NCBI RefSeq assembly: GCF_004331435.1
Contig: NZ_SJKA01000002.1
Span: 496,001 to 560,000 of the forward strand
Reading direction: 5' to 3'
Length of the DNA stretch: 64,000 nucleotides
Origin: Kribbella sindirgiensis
GTDB lineage: Bacteria; Actinomycetota; Actinomycetes; Propionibacteriales; Kribbellaceae
Positions 42,725 to 52,569 of the stretch are shown in pieces; within the stretch, counting starts at the first letter, position 1; every line of letters starts with the position of its first letter. A program made the translations under genes and the position numbers. Below the pieces are notes generated by a model. It had not been told where the DNA came from and ran no database searches. It saw only the letters and a list, made by a program, of their open reading frames with translations.

Positions 42725-43402
42725 TTAGCTGATGGCGGTGCGGATGCCGCCGATGATGGCGAAGACTATGAAGAAGGCGTTGGCCAGGAGGGCTAGCCAG
42801 GCGATGGCTTTACCGCGTTGGCCGGTTGTTTGGATTGTTCGGAGGGCTGTGAATGCCAGGTAGATCGAGAGGGGGGCGCAGAACGCTACGGTGAGGAGTG
42901 CGGCGACTGCCTGGCCGTTGACGCCGCCGCGGCTGGGGGCCTGGTGTGTTGGGGCGGCGTACGTGTCGCGGTACGAGTCTCGGTAGGGCGGGTCGGCGTA
43001 CGGGGACTCGGTGTAGGGGTCCTGGTACGACTGCTCGTACGGCGGCTTGTACGGGTCTCGGCGTGGCGGGGTTGATGTGCGGCCGGGGCCGGAGGCCCAC
43101 GCGAACGGGTCTGCGGGAGGCTCGTCGGGTTCGGGCTGCGTGGGGCGGACGAAGTCCTGGGGGCGTTCCTTGCGGTGGAGTAGGAGGGCGTAGTCGGCGC
43201 GGCGGGTGGGGTCGGTGAGGATTTCGTAGGCGCGGTTGAGTTTGACCTGTTGGGTGGGGTCGCCGCCGACGTCGGTGTGGTGGCTTCGGGAGAGGCGGCG
43301 GTAGCTGCGTTTGATTTCGTCGGCGTCGGCGGAGCGGCTGACTCCGAGCAGCTTCCAGGGGTCGGCTCCGTCGAGGTCCCGGAAGTCCCGGCTCGAACTC
43401 AT
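42725..43402 (-). CDS. J-domain membrane protein with HTD in place of HPD
   Basis: A 225-residue protein. The N-terminal J domain is recognisable (DPWKLLGVSRSADADEIKRS, then YRRLSRSHHTDVGGDP, LNRAYEILTDPTRRADYALL), but the DnaK-stimulating HPD tripeptide reads HTD. A Pro/Tyr/Ser-rich linker (PYTESPYADPPYRDSYRDTY) leads to two C-terminal membrane helices (VAALLTVAFCAPLSIYLAFT and AIAWLALLANAFFIVFAIIG) of DUF4190-like appearance. ATG 43402 overlaps the upstream gene's stop (43399-43402). Without a normal HPD, classical co-chaperone activity is doubtful. Confidence 0.85.
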   Translation of the reverse strand: MSSSRDFRDLDGADPWKLLGVSRSADADEIKRSYRRLSRSHHTDVGGDPTQQVKLNRAYEILTDPTRRADYALLLHRKERPQDFVRPTQPEPDEPPADPFAWASGPGRTSTPPRRDPYKPPYEQSYQDPYTESPYADPPYRDSYRDTYAAPTHQAPSRGGVNGQAVAALLTVAFCAPLSIYLAFTALRTIQTTGQRGKAIAWLALLANAFFIVFAIIGGIRTAIS

Positions 43403-44172
43403 CGAGCGACGTCCGCCTGGTAGCAGGTCAGACGCCAGGCGGCGTGCTGCGGGTCCATTCCGTTGGGCAGGGTCCGGTGGCCGGTCGCGAACGTGACGGT
43501 CTTGTCGCCTGCGAGGTAGCACCACAGGTCGAGCTCTTCGTCGTTCCCGTAGTAGTACCACCGGTAGTGCGTGACGGCTTGCGACCCGAGGAACGGTGTC
43601 TGCAGGCGTTGCTGCGCCTCCAACGGCAGGTTGCCGAGGACGCCGCGCATCTCCTGCGTGATGTTCAGCTGCGGCGGGACCGACACCTGGGACTGCTCGT
43701 CCTTGCCACGCGACACGAGCGAGCGGAGACCGCCGCGAGGCTTCGTTGCCTGTTGCTGTACGACGGCGTGCTTGATGCTCGACGGTACGAACTGATCGAT
43801 CCGCACGGTCTGCGTCCGCTGCCCCTGCTTGTTGACGCGCGGCGTGGTCACGGCCAGGCCATGAGGCCCGAAGACGACGGCGTACGGCCGGTCGCGCTCA
43901 CGCTCGTGCAGGTCGGCCCACCACTCGATCGCCGGCCCTACCTTGCGCTCGAGATGCGCCTTGACGTCGTCGTGGAGTTCGCCCCACCAGTGGAACCGGT
44001 CCGGGCTGGGAACGAACCCCAACGGCGCGGCCTCGTGCGCGGCAGGCATCGACGGCGCGGCCGGCGCACGCTCCACGCCACCACCTGCGGGCCGCTGGGC
44101 AGCCGGACGTCCCCGAGATTGCTCGGGCAGGTTGTCACGAGCCATGTGGGCTGCGGCGTGGGGCGGCGGCAT
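43399..44172 (-). CDS. hypothetical protein, 257 aa, upstream of the J-domain gene
   Basis: No family recognised. The N-terminal 45 residues are Ala/Pro-rich and probably disordered; ATG 44145 (MARDNLPEQSRG) is an alternative start to the ATG at 44172. The folded part is aromatic-rich with no membrane helix: FHWWGELHDDVKAHLERKVG, WWADLHERERDRPYAVVFGP, VTHYRWYYYGNDEELDLWCY. Its stop overlaps the J-domain gene start, so the two are a coupled operon and may act together. Confidence 0.75.
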   Translation of the reverse strand: MPPPHAAAHMARDNLPEQSRGRPAAQRPAGGGVERAPAAPSMPAAHEAAPLGFVPSPDRFHWWGELHDDVKAHLERKVGPAIEWWADLHERERDRPYAVVFGPHGLAVTTPRVNKQGQRTQTVRIDQFVPSSIKHAVVQQQATKPRGGLRSLVSRGKDEQSQVSVPPQLNITQEMRGVLGNLPLEAQQRLQTPFLGSQAVTHYRWYYYGNDEELDLWCYLAGDKTVTFATGHRTLPNGMDPQHAAWRLTCYQADVAR

Positions 44173-44221
44173 ACATAGTCGAGAGCTTCCAACACCGCGC
44201 CTGCCCAGGTCAACTCTGGTT

Positions 44222-45055
44222 TCAGGAGTCTGTGGACAAGTCCTTGGCGCGGGTGAGTACGGCGTCGGTCATCTGCTCGGTGAGCTTGCCGGTGAACGTG
44301 TTCTGCTGGCTCGGGTGGAAACACCCCAGGACCGTGACCTCTCCGTACGGCGTCGCGATCCGGTACTCGACCGCGTGGCCGAACTTCGGGCGCGGCCGCG
44401 GTACGTCGGCTCCGAGCGCGAGCAGCGCCACGAGCAGAGCGTCGTACGCGAACTTGCCGAGGCAGACGATTGACCGGGTGCTGGGGAGGGTGAGCTCGAG
44501 CTCGCGCCGGTACCAGGGGGCGCAGGTGTCGCGTTCCTCCGGGGTCGGTTTGTTCGCGGGCGGGGCGCAGCGGACGGCGGCGATCATCCGGGTGCCGATC
44601 AGGTGCAGGCCGTCGCCGGCGTGTTCGCTGGTGGACTGGCTGGCGAGGCCGACCCGGTGCAGGCTCGCGAACAGCCAGTCGCCGGACCGGTCGCCGGTGA
44701 ACACGCGCCCGGTGCGGTTCCCGCCGTTCGCCGCCGGTGCCAGTCCGACGATCAGGATCCGCGGCTCGGCGGCACCCCAGCCCGGGATCGGCCGTCCCCA
44801 GTACGGCTGATCCGCGAAGGACTTTCGCTTGCCGACAGCAACGTCCTCACGCCATTCGACGAGCCGCGAACAGGCCCGGCACACGGACACCCGCGCTTCC
44901 AGTTCCGCCAGTTCATCGGTCGCCGCCAGCTCGACCACGTCGCCCGCATCCTGCGCCACCGGAGTACGCCGTACCGCGGGATCCTCCGGCCACCCGGCCC
45001 CGGGCGGCACCGGGCTCTCGAACAACTCCCCGGTCAACGGATGCGGAAGCTTCAC
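44222..45055 (-). CDS. family 5 uracil-DNA glycosylase (UDGb)
   Basis: DNA-repair enzyme of 277 residues. The active-site motif GLAPAANGGNRTGRVFTGDR fits the family 5 type, which lacks the classical catalytic Asp/Asn at that position. The second motif is CFHPSQQNTFTGKL. Iron-sulfur ligands are suggested by CRACSRL (residues about 59-62), CAPW and the Cys in SIVCLGKFAYDALL. It can remove uracil, hypoxanthine or xanthine in this family, useful in a high-GC genome prone to cytosine deamination. Monocistronic. Confidence 0.93.
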   Translation of the reverse strand: MKLPHPLTGELFESPVPPGAGWPEDPAVRRTPVAQDAGDVVELAATDELAELEARVSVCRACSRLVEWREDVAVGKRKSFADQPYWGRPIPGWGAAEPRILIVGLAPAANGGNRTGRVFTGDRSGDWLFASLHRVGLASQSTSEHAGDGLHLIGTRMIAAVRCAPPANKPTPEERDTCAPWYRRELELTLPSTRSIVCLGKFAYDALLVALLALGADVPRPRPKFGHAVEYRIATPYGEVTVLGCFHPSQQNTFTGKLTEQMTDAVLTRAKDLSTDS

Positions 45056-45133
45056 CCACCCAGCCTAGAGAGGCTTTGCGGAGACTTTTCGCCACCAGGC
45101 GCAACATTTGTTCCGGAAAGCCCCTCGGGCGGG

Positions 45134-46552
45134 TCAGGCGACCAGTTCTTCGGCGGGTCGCGGGGTCGCGACGGTACGGCGGGCACTCGGGATGGCCAGG
45201 GCGAGTACGACGGCCGCGGCGGCGAAGGCTGACAGGAGGAGGAAGGTGTCGGTGAAGCCGGCTTCCGCGGGGAGTCCGGAGGGCTGGATGTGGCCCGTGA
45301 TGATCGAGCTCGCGAGGGCGGTACCGATGGAGCCGCCGATGGTGCGGATGTTGGCGTTCATGCCGGTGGCCGCGCCGGTCTGTTCGCGCGGGACGTTCTG
45401 CACGATCAGGCTGGTCATCGCCGCGTAGGCGAGGCCGAGCCCGACACCGAACAGGGCCGTCGAGACCGCCACCTGCCACTGCGCGTCGTGGAACTCCGCG
45501 AACATCAACGCCGCGACCAGACTCAACGCCGAACCAGAGACCACCTGCGCCTTGGCGCCGAAGTTCGGCGCGAGCGGGCCGCTCAACGACCCGACGATCG
45601 CCATCGTCACCAGCATCGGCAGCATCAGCAGCCCGGCCTTTGTCACGCTCGCCCCGAAGCCGAACCCGGCCGCCGTCGGGATCTGCAGGAACTGCGGCAC
45701 GAACGCGTACACCGCGAACATCGCCGCCCCGAACAGCAGCGCCACGAGGTTCGTCGTCCACACCGCCGGGCGGCGCATCATCCGCATGTCGATCAGCGGG
45801 TTCCGCGAGCGCAGTTCGACCGTGATCCAGCCGGCGAACAGTACGACGGCCAGCCCGAAGAGCCCCACCGTCCGGAACGAGCCCCAGCCCCACGAGCGGC
45901 CGGTGCTCAGCGGGAGCAGCAGCGCGATCAGCCAGCCGGACAGGAACGCGGCGGCCAGCCAGTCGATCCGGCCCGGGACACGGTTCGGGGACTCCGGGAC
46001 ATAGCGCCGTACCATCACCGTCGACAGCGCGACGACCGCCATCGGGATCCAGAACAGCCAGCGCCAGCCGAGCCACTCCACGATCGGGCCGGCCAGGACG
46101 ATCCCCAGCCCGCCGCCGGCCGCGATGATGGCCGACACCACGCCGACCACGGACGGCACGCGCTCGGCCGGGAACTCGTCCCGGATGATCCCGAACGCCA
46201 ACGGGAACACGGCTCCGCCGACACCCTGGAAGATGCGGGCGGCGATCAGTACGCCGACGTTCGGCGCGAGCGCGGCGACCAGACAGCCGATGGCCAGCGC
46301 GCCCAGTGCGATGAAAAGCGTGCGTTCCTTGCCGACCATGTCGCCGATCCGGCCGAGCAGCGGGGTCGCGACCGATACGGAGAGCAGGAGTGCGGTGAAC
46401 ACCCAGGTGACCGTGCCGGGGGTGGTGTGCAGGTCGTGCTGGATGACGGGCAGCGCCGGGCTGACCAGCGACTGCAACATAGCGAAAGAGGCGACGACCG
46501 TGGCGAGGACCGCCAGGGTGACGCGGGGGTTTCCAGACCTGATGACAGGCAT
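45134..46552 (-). CDS. MFS drug exporter, DHA2-like (EmrB/QacA)
   Basis: A 472-residue major-facilitator exporter with roughly 14 helices. Motif A after helix 2 reads LLGRIGDMVGKERTLF, and the antiporter motif C region is GGLGIVLAGPIVEWLGWRWL, ending with the WRW-F motif of 14-helix drug:proton antiporters. ATG 46552 has GAAGGA before it; the frame extends further up but without protein-like sequence. It is divergent from a TetR gene, with a palindromic operator in between, so it is probably induced by its substrate. Confidence 0.93.
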   Translation of the reverse strand: MPVIRSGNPRVTLAVLATVVASFAMLQSLVSPALPVIQHDLHTTPGTVTWVFTALLLSVSVATPLLGRIGDMVGKERTLFIALGALAIGCLVAALAPNVGVLIAARIFQGVGGAVFPLAFGIIRDEFPAERVPSVVGVVSAIIAAGGGLGIVLAGPIVEWLGWRWLFWIPMAVVALSTVMVRRYVPESPNRVPGRIDWLAAAFLSGWLIALLLPLSTGRSWGWGSFRTVGLFGLAVVLFAGWITVELRSRNPLIDMRMMRRPAVWTTNLVALLFGAAMFAVYAFVPQFLQIPTAAGFGFGASVTKAGLLMLPMLVTMAIVGSLSGPLAPNFGAKAQVVSGSALSLVAALMFAEFHDAQWQVAVSTALFGVGLGLAYAAMTSLIVQNVPREQTGAATGMNANIRTIGGSIGTALASSIITGHIQPSGLPAEAGFTDTFLLLSAFAAAAVVLALAIPSARRTVATPRPAEELVA

Positions 46553-46652
46553 GCAGAAGTCCTTCGAACGTGTGCGAGCGAAGCGAGGTGGAGGTGTGAG
46601 CGCGCCAGAGCTTGGGCGCGGGATTTCCCCGGCCTGGTAAAGTCGAGGTATG

Positions 46653-46684
46653 CCTCCACTATAGCGGAGGGAAGCCTCCGCTAT
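46653..46684. promoter_or_regulatory. TetR operator between the MFS and TetR genes
   Basis: CCTCCACTATAGCGGAGG (46653-46670) is an 18-bp near-perfect dyad, followed 22 bases on by a repeated half, CCTCCGCTAT (46675-46684). Its position between the divergent genes, 21 bases before the TetR start, marks it as the likely repressor site. Confidence 0.7.
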
Positions 46685-46704
46685 CAACTGGCTAAGGTGA
46701 GCGA

Positions 46705-47289
46705 ATGGTGACCGGTGAGAGCAGGCCCGCGTTGCGGGTCGACGTACGGCGGCCGCAGCGCGCGGATGCGCGGCGGAACTTCGATGCCCTGCTCGGCGCC
46801 GCCCGGGATGCGTTCGCGAGCAAAGGGGTCGACGCGTCGCTGGAGGACATCGCGCGCCAGGCCGGCGTCGGGATCGGAACCCTGTACCGGAACTTCCCGC
46901 ACCGTCAGGACCTGCTGAACGCCGTGTACTTCGGTGAGATCGAAGAGCTCTGCATCGCGGCGGAGGAGGCGGCCAGTCTGCCGCCGTGGGAGGCGCTGAC
47001 CACCTGGCTGCACCGCTTCGTCGGGTACGCCGCGACCAAGCGCGCGATCTGGGAGTCGCTGAACCGCGAGACCGAGAGCTTCAAGGCCGCCCGCGAGGCG
47101 ATGTACGCCGCCGGTACGCCGCTGTTCGAACGCGCCCAGGAGGCGGGTGAAGCGCGCAAGGACGTCTCCTTCGACGACCTGCTCCGCATGGTCAGCGGCC
47201 TCACCGCCGCCGGCTTCGTCGACCAGGCCCAACGCGACCGGGTCCTCACCATCGCCCTCGACGGCGTCCGCGCGCACCCATCCGCTTGA
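46705..47289 (+). CDS. TetR/AcrR family repressor of the MFS gene
   Basis: A 194-residue regulator. The HTH is clear: RNFDALLGAARDAFASKGVD then LEDIARQAGVGIGTLYRNFP and HRQDLLNAVYFGEIEEL. The C-terminal part (LTTWLHRFVGYAATKRAIWE) resembles the SCO1402-like ligand domain. Divergent from the exporter gene and next to a strong dyad; autoregulation is expected. Confidence 0.93.
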   Translation: MVTGESRPALRVDVRRPQRADARRNFDALLGAARDAFASKGVDASLEDIARQAGVGIGTLYRNFPHRQDLLNAVYFGEIEELCIAAEEAASLPPWEALTTWLHRFVGYAATKRAIWESLNRETESFKAAREAMYAAGTPLFERAQEAGEARKDVSFDDLLRMVSGLTAAGFVDQAQRDRVLTIALDGVRAHPSA

Positions 47290-47290
47290 A

Positions 47291-47695
47291 TCAGTCTCGC
47301 GGACCGAGGGTCTCGAATCCGGCGTCCTTACCTGCTGCGGCAAGCCTGTCGTCGTAGGTGACCAGCGCCGTGAGATCTTCGCCCAGCACGCGAGCGGTGG
47401 CCAGGTGGACAGCATCCAGCGACCGCAGCATGCGATCTGGTTCGTTCATCGCAGCATCCACGATGTCGTCGTCGATGCTGATGAAGTCAAAGGCGAGCAG
47501 CAGGTCCCGGGCGTCGGGCAACAAGGCTGGGTAGACCCGGGCGACCGCCCTCATCACCTCGATCCGCAACAGCGCGGAACTCACCCAGGCCGCTCCGGCG
47601 GCCTCGTCGTAGAACCGCGCGAACGCCTTTGAATCACGCTCCTCCACCAGGAGCTTGAGCGCCGCCGAGGTATCGACGTAATAGAGACTCACCAC
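47291..47695 (-). CDS. vapC: PIN-domain toxin (VapC type)
   Basis: A 134-residue PIN ribonuclease. The four acidic positions are visible: Asp in LYYVDTSAALKLLVEE, Glu in SSALLRIEVMRAVARVYPAL, Asp in RSLDAVHLATA, and Asp in ALVTYDDRLAAAGKDAG. The KLLVEE motif is typical of actinobacterial VapC. Its start overlaps the antitoxin gene by 7 bases. The target RNA is probably an initiator or elongator tRNA, as for other VapCs (inference). Confidence 0.92.
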   Translation of the reverse strand: MVSLYYVDTSAALKLLVEERDSKAFARFYDEAAGAAWVSSALLRIEVMRAVARVYPALLPDARDLLLAFDFISIDDDIVDAAMNEPDRMLRSLDAVHLATARVLGEDLTALVTYDDRLAAAGKDAGFETLGPRD

Positions 47696-47985
47696 GACTC
47701 CTCGTCGCGCAGTGCGGCGAGGGCATCGCTCAGGCGATCAGTGCCGTCGCTCGCGCGCATTCGCGGCCGATAGCCAGGGCGCACCGCCGGCCGGACCCGG
47801 CCGTTCGCCGCCAAACGGTCCAGCACCGGCGTCGCGTCACGCTCTTCCACCGGCACGATTCGAGCCACCAGGCGGCCGTACTCGGTCACGTCGATCGTCT
47901 CGCCGTGCCGGACACGAGCCAGCACCTCACTGGTCCGGTGGCGCAGTTCCCGCAGCCCCACGGCATGCTCGTTCACGGTCGACAT
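47689..47985 (-). CDS. Phd/YefM-type antitoxin
   Basis: A 98-residue antitoxin. The N-terminal Phd/YefM fold reads VNEHAVGLRELRHRTSEVLA then HGETIDVTEYGRLVARIVPV, the DNA-binding part. The Arg/Pro-rich C-terminus (NGRVRPAVRPGYRPRMRA) should be disordered and bind the toxin. ATG 47985 is preferred over a GTG-rich upstream extension because GAGG sits next to it. An inverted repeat 13 bases before the start is the probable autorepression site. Confidence 0.9.
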   Translation of the reverse strand: MSTVNEHAVGLRELRHRTSEVLARVRHGETIDVTEYGRLVARIVPVEERDATPVLDRLAANGRVRPAVRPGYRPRMRASDGTDRLSDALAALRDEESW

Positions 47986-47998
47986 ACCTCGAAAGTAC

Positions 47999-48010
47999 CA
48001 CAATTTTGTG
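47999..48010. promoter_or_regulatory. inverted repeat before the antitoxin gene
   Basis: CACAATTTTGTG pairs CACAA with TTGTG across two T residues in an otherwise GC-rich region. This is the likely operator and promoter region for the toxin-antitoxin operon. Confidence 0.55.
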
Positions 48011-48023
48011 ACACAACTCGGTG

Positions 48024-48932
48024 CTAGGCGAGGGAGAGCGCTACTCCGTCGAGGATGTCGTGTTCGGAGACTGTCAGTTCGGTGACGGGTAGGCGGTCGA
48101 AGAGGCGTTGCAGGATGAGGGCGCCGGCGCCGATCACGTCAACTCGGCCGGGGTGGATCGACCGTACGGCGGAGCGTTCCGCGCGCGTGGTGGTTGTCAG
48201 CCAGGTCGAGGCCGAGCGCAGCTGATCGGTGTCGAGCCGGGCGTGGTGGACGGCGGTCCGGTCGTACTCGGCGAGGTTCAGCGCGACCGCGGCCACGGTG
48301 GTGCAGGTGCCTGCTACGCCGATGAATGCGCGGGCGTCCTCGAGCGGGACAGTGGTGGCGTCCAGGAGGGCGTCGATGTCTTTCGCGATCGCGTGCAGTT
48401 CTGTTGCGGAGGTCGGGTCGGTGGTGACGTGGCGTTCGGTGAGACGGACCGAGCCGATGTCGAGGGACTCCGCGGCGATGACACCGGTGGCGTCGCCGAG
48501 GACCAGTTCGGTGGAGCCGCCGCCGATGTCGGCCACCAGGTACGGCGCGGGGAGGTCCAGGGAGGTGGTGGCACCGCGGAAGCTGAGTTCGGCTTCCTCC
48601 TCGCCGGTGATGATCTCCGGTCGTACGCCGAGCCGCGCTTCGGTCCCGGCGAAGAACGCGTCGCGGTTGCTGACGTCGCGGGCGGCGGAGGTGGCGACGA
48701 AGCGGAGCCTGCTGACACCCGTGGACCGGATGACAGCTGCGAAGTCCTCACAGGCGCTGAAGACACGGGCGAGGGCTTCGGGGGCGAAGGCGCCGGTGGC
48801 GTCCACGCCCTGGCCGAGGCGAACGATCGTCATCCGACGCTCGACCTCGACGAGCCCTCCGCCGACAAGATCCGCGATCAGCAACCGGATCGAGTTGGTC
48901 CCACAGTCGATCGCGGCGACCCGATCAGACAC
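48024..48932 (-). CDS. ppx: exopolyphosphatase/guanosine pentaphosphatase
   Basis: A 302-residue ASKHA-fold hydrolase that degrades polyphosphate or pppGpp. It has the Ppx/GppA signatures VAAIDCGTNSIRLLIADL, RLRFVATSAARDVSNRDAFF, GEEEAELSFRG and YLVADIGGGSTELVLGD. At 302 residues it is the short actinobacterial form with only the first two domains. GTG start, overlapping the upstream DUF501 gene by 8 bases. It ends the eno-divIC-DUF501-ppx block. Confidence 0.94.
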   Translation of the reverse strand: MSDRVAAIDCGTNSIRLLIADLVGGGLVEVERRMTIVRLGQGVDATGAFAPEALARVFSACEDFAAVIRSTGVSRLRFVATSAARDVSNRDAFFAGTEARLGVRPEIITGEEEAELSFRGATTSLDLPAPYLVADIGGGSTELVLGDATGVIAAESLDIGSVRLTERHVTTDPTSATELHAIAKDIDALLDATTVPLEDARAFIGVAGTCTTVAAVALNLAEYDRTAVHHARLDTDQLRSASTWLTTTTRAERSAVRSIHPGRVDVIGAGALILQRLFDRLPVTELTVSEHDILDGVALSLA

Positions 48933-49407
48933 ACGGACCTCGGCGGCCCCAGTCCTCCAAAGCTTCCAAAGCCTCGTCGCCCAAGGGGTTGACCCCAGGG
49001 CCGGCCGCCAGCGAGTGGCCTACCAGAACATGCAGGCACTTGACGCGGTTCGGCATACCGCCCGCGGTGATGCCGGCGATCTCCTCGACGTGTTCGATCG
49101 ACTCGCGATGCGCGAGGTAGGACTCGTGGGCGGCGCGGTACCGAGCGGCCAGGTCCTCGTCGTCGGCCAGCCGGTCGGTCATCTCCTTCATCAGCCCCGA
49201 CGCCTCGAGCGTGCCGATCGCGGACGCGAGCCGCGGGCACGTCACGTAGTACGTCGTCGGGAACGGCGTACCGTCCGGCAGGCGCGGCTCGGTCTCGACC
49301 ACGTCGGGGAGCCCGCAGCTGCAGCGGTGCGCGATCGACCGGATGCCGCGGGCCGTCCGGCCGAGCTGCTTGCTGACTGCTTCTTGATCCGAAGGGCTGA
49401 CGCTCAC
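48925..49407 (-). CDS. DUF501 domain protein
   Basis: A 160-residue protein with the DUF501 core: IAHRCSCGLPDVVETEPRLP, DGTPFPTTYYVTCPRLASAI, GTLEASGLMKEMTDRL, and GGMPNRVKCLHVLVGHSLA. Conserved Cys and His residues hint at a metal site. Function unknown, but the gene is conserved between divIC and ppx in actinobacteria. Its GTG overlaps the divIC stop (49404-49407). Confidence 0.93.
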   Translation of the reverse strand: MSVSPSDQEAVSKQLGRTARGIRSIAHRCSCGLPDVVETEPRLPDGTPFPTTYYVTCPRLASAIGTLEASGLMKEMTDRLADDEDLAARYRAAHESYLAHRESIEHVEEIAGITAGGMPNRVKCLHVLVGHSLAAGPGVNPLGDEALEALEDWGRRGPCV

Positions 49408-50012
49408 CCGGTCACCTTAGGTGACGGCTTCAGGATCGTCGTCGGGGCGGGTTTGGCGGGGGTCGGCGTCGCGGCCGGCGCCGGCGGTGTGCCCGCGCCC
49501 TCGACACTCCCCCACAGCTTCGTGTACCAGGTCGGCTTCTGCGTGTCCGCCGTACCGTCCGAGGGCGCGGACGGCTCCGGCGGGGCACCGACCGGCTTGC
49601 CGTCCGCGCCGATCACGCGGTACCCGACTTCGCCGGGCATAACCCACCCGAGCCGCTGCCGCGCCTGCGCCTTCACGTACGCGTCGTCGTCCCAGCGGGT
49701 GATCTCGTCGTTCAGCTCCGAGACCCGCTTCTCGCGGTCCCGGATCTCCTGCTGCAGCGCAGTGATCTGCTGGTGCTGGTCGAACCACACCCGCAGGCTC
49801 TGCGCGTACGACACGATCAACGCGCCCAGCACGAGCAGTACGACGGCCGCCCGCCCGGTCAGGTTGCGGGACCCGCGGGTCCGGGCAGGCTCCGCCGACG
49901 TTCCCGTCGTACGGCGCTTCGGCTGGTCGCCCCGCCGGGCCGGTGGACGCGACTGCGTCCGGCTCGACGGACGCGAGCCGGGTCGTGCACCGGAATCCCG
50001 ACGGGACGGCAT
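49404..50012 (-). CDS. septum formation initiator DivIC/FtsB
   Basis: A 202-residue bitopic division protein. A basic, disordered N-terminus precedes one helix (AAVVLLVLGALIVSYAQSLR). A coiled coil follows (QQITALQQEIRDREKRVSEL), then the FtsB/DivIC motif DDAYVKAQARQRLGWVMPGE. It bridges FtsL and FtsQ at the divisome. The extracellular tail is Pro/Ala-rich (EGAGTPPAPAATPTPAKPAP). ATG 50012 is used with GGGAGG before it. It sits 30 bases downstream of eno. Confidence 0.92.
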   Translation of the reverse strand: MPSRRDSGARPGSRPSSRTQSRPPARRGDQPKRRTTGTSAEPARTRGSRNLTGRAAVVLLVLGALIVSYAQSLRVWFDQHQQITALQQEIRDREKRVSELNDEITRWDDDAYVKAQARQRLGWVMPGEVGYRVIGADGKPVGAPPEPSAPSDGTADTQKPTWYTKLWGSVEGAGTPPAPAATPTPAKPAPTTILKPSPKVTG

Positions 50013-50042
50013 ACCTGAACCTCCCAAAAATCGGACGCAGTA

Positions 50043-51683
<1,641 letters not shown>

Positions 51684-52517
51684 CTACAGGCCGAACGAGC
51701 GGCGGGCGTCGGCTAGGCCTTTGTGGTTTTCGGCCGGGTCGGAGATGCCGGTGAGGAGGTTGGTGGTGATGCGCCAGGCGAAGTAGCCGGCCTGGACGGC
51801 GTAGCGCACGCGCAGAAACGTGAGCAGGCCGTGCTCGAGTTCGGCGGTCAGGTCGGGGCGCCGACGCAGGTACGCCGGAACCACCGGGTCGCCGTTGTAC
51901 ATGACGGCGGACGCGACGTCGTACAGGATCGGGCCCCGCATCGCGCTCCCCCAGTCGATCAGCGCGACGCGACCGTCCGCCTGACGCCGGAAGGCCTCCG
52001 CAGCCGGATCCCCATGCAGCCAGGCCCACGAAACCGGTCCGAGCGCGATCGCGTCCGCGGTCGCCGCCTCGACGGCCGGCCGAATCCAGGGCTCGAGGTC
52101 CAACGACTCTTCGAACGGCAACAGGAATCGCAGCCAGTCGGCGGTCGCACCGGATTCGAGCGAAGCAGCCGAGTGGATCCGCCCGAGCACGTCCCCGATC
52201 GCCTCCTGATCCGCGGGCACCAGCTCGTCACCGTCGACGTACTCCAGTACGGCGACCTGCCGCCCATCGACCCGCTCCACCAGCCGCCCATGCTTGCTCC
52301 ACCGCGGCCGACCGGTGGGCACACCCGCGTCGTCCAGCCGGACCGCCAGCTCCAACCCAGGCTCGAACGCCGCGTCATCCAGGCCAACCGCCTTCAGAAC
52401 AACCCGCTCCGCCCCGGATGTCGCCAGCCAGGTCACCGAGTTCATCCCACCGGTCAGCACCTCCAACCGAGCCGGCTTCAGATCCCAGTGCTCCCGCAGT
52501 ACCTCGGCGACATCCAC
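51684..52517 (-). CDS. phosphotransferase family (APH-like) protein
   Basis: A 277-residue kinase-like protein of the aminoglycoside/choline phosphotransferase fold. The nucleotide region is GGMNSVTWLATSGAERVVLK, followed by QVAVLEYVDGDEL in the hinge. The catalytic loop reads SWAWLHGDPAAEAF, where HGD is intact but the usual Asn four residues after the Asp is Ala/Glu. The metal-binding loop is VALIDWGSAMRGP. The changed catalytic loop makes activity uncertain. It interrupts the eno-mazG neighbourhood and is transcribed with neither. Confidence 0.85.
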   Translation of the reverse strand: MDVAEVLREHWDLKPARLEVLTGGMNSVTWLATSGAERVVLKAVGLDDAAFEPGLELAVRLDDAGVPTGRPRWSKHGRLVERVDGRQVAVLEYVDGDELVPADQEAIGDVLGRIHSAASLESGATADWLRFLLPFEESLDLEPWIRPAVEAATADAIALGPVSWAWLHGDPAAEAFRRQADGRVALIDWGSAMRGPILYDVASAVMYNGDPVVPAYLRRRPDLTAELEHGLLTFLRVRYAVQAGYFAWRITTNLLTGISDPAENHKGLADARRSFGL

Positions 52518-52569
52518 GGACCCACCTTCTCAGTCACCCACCACCCCAAGCACCAGGTTTTGGTGACCA

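Noticed and set aside
43444..44178. Plus-strand frame opposite the 257-residue hypothetical gene
   Set aside because: Val/Arg/Leu-rich shadow. The minus-strand product is aromatic-rich and its stop overlaps the next start.
45290..46711. A 473-codon frame antisense to the MFS exporter
   Set aside because: Composition is Arg/Asp/Gln-rich with no helices or motifs.
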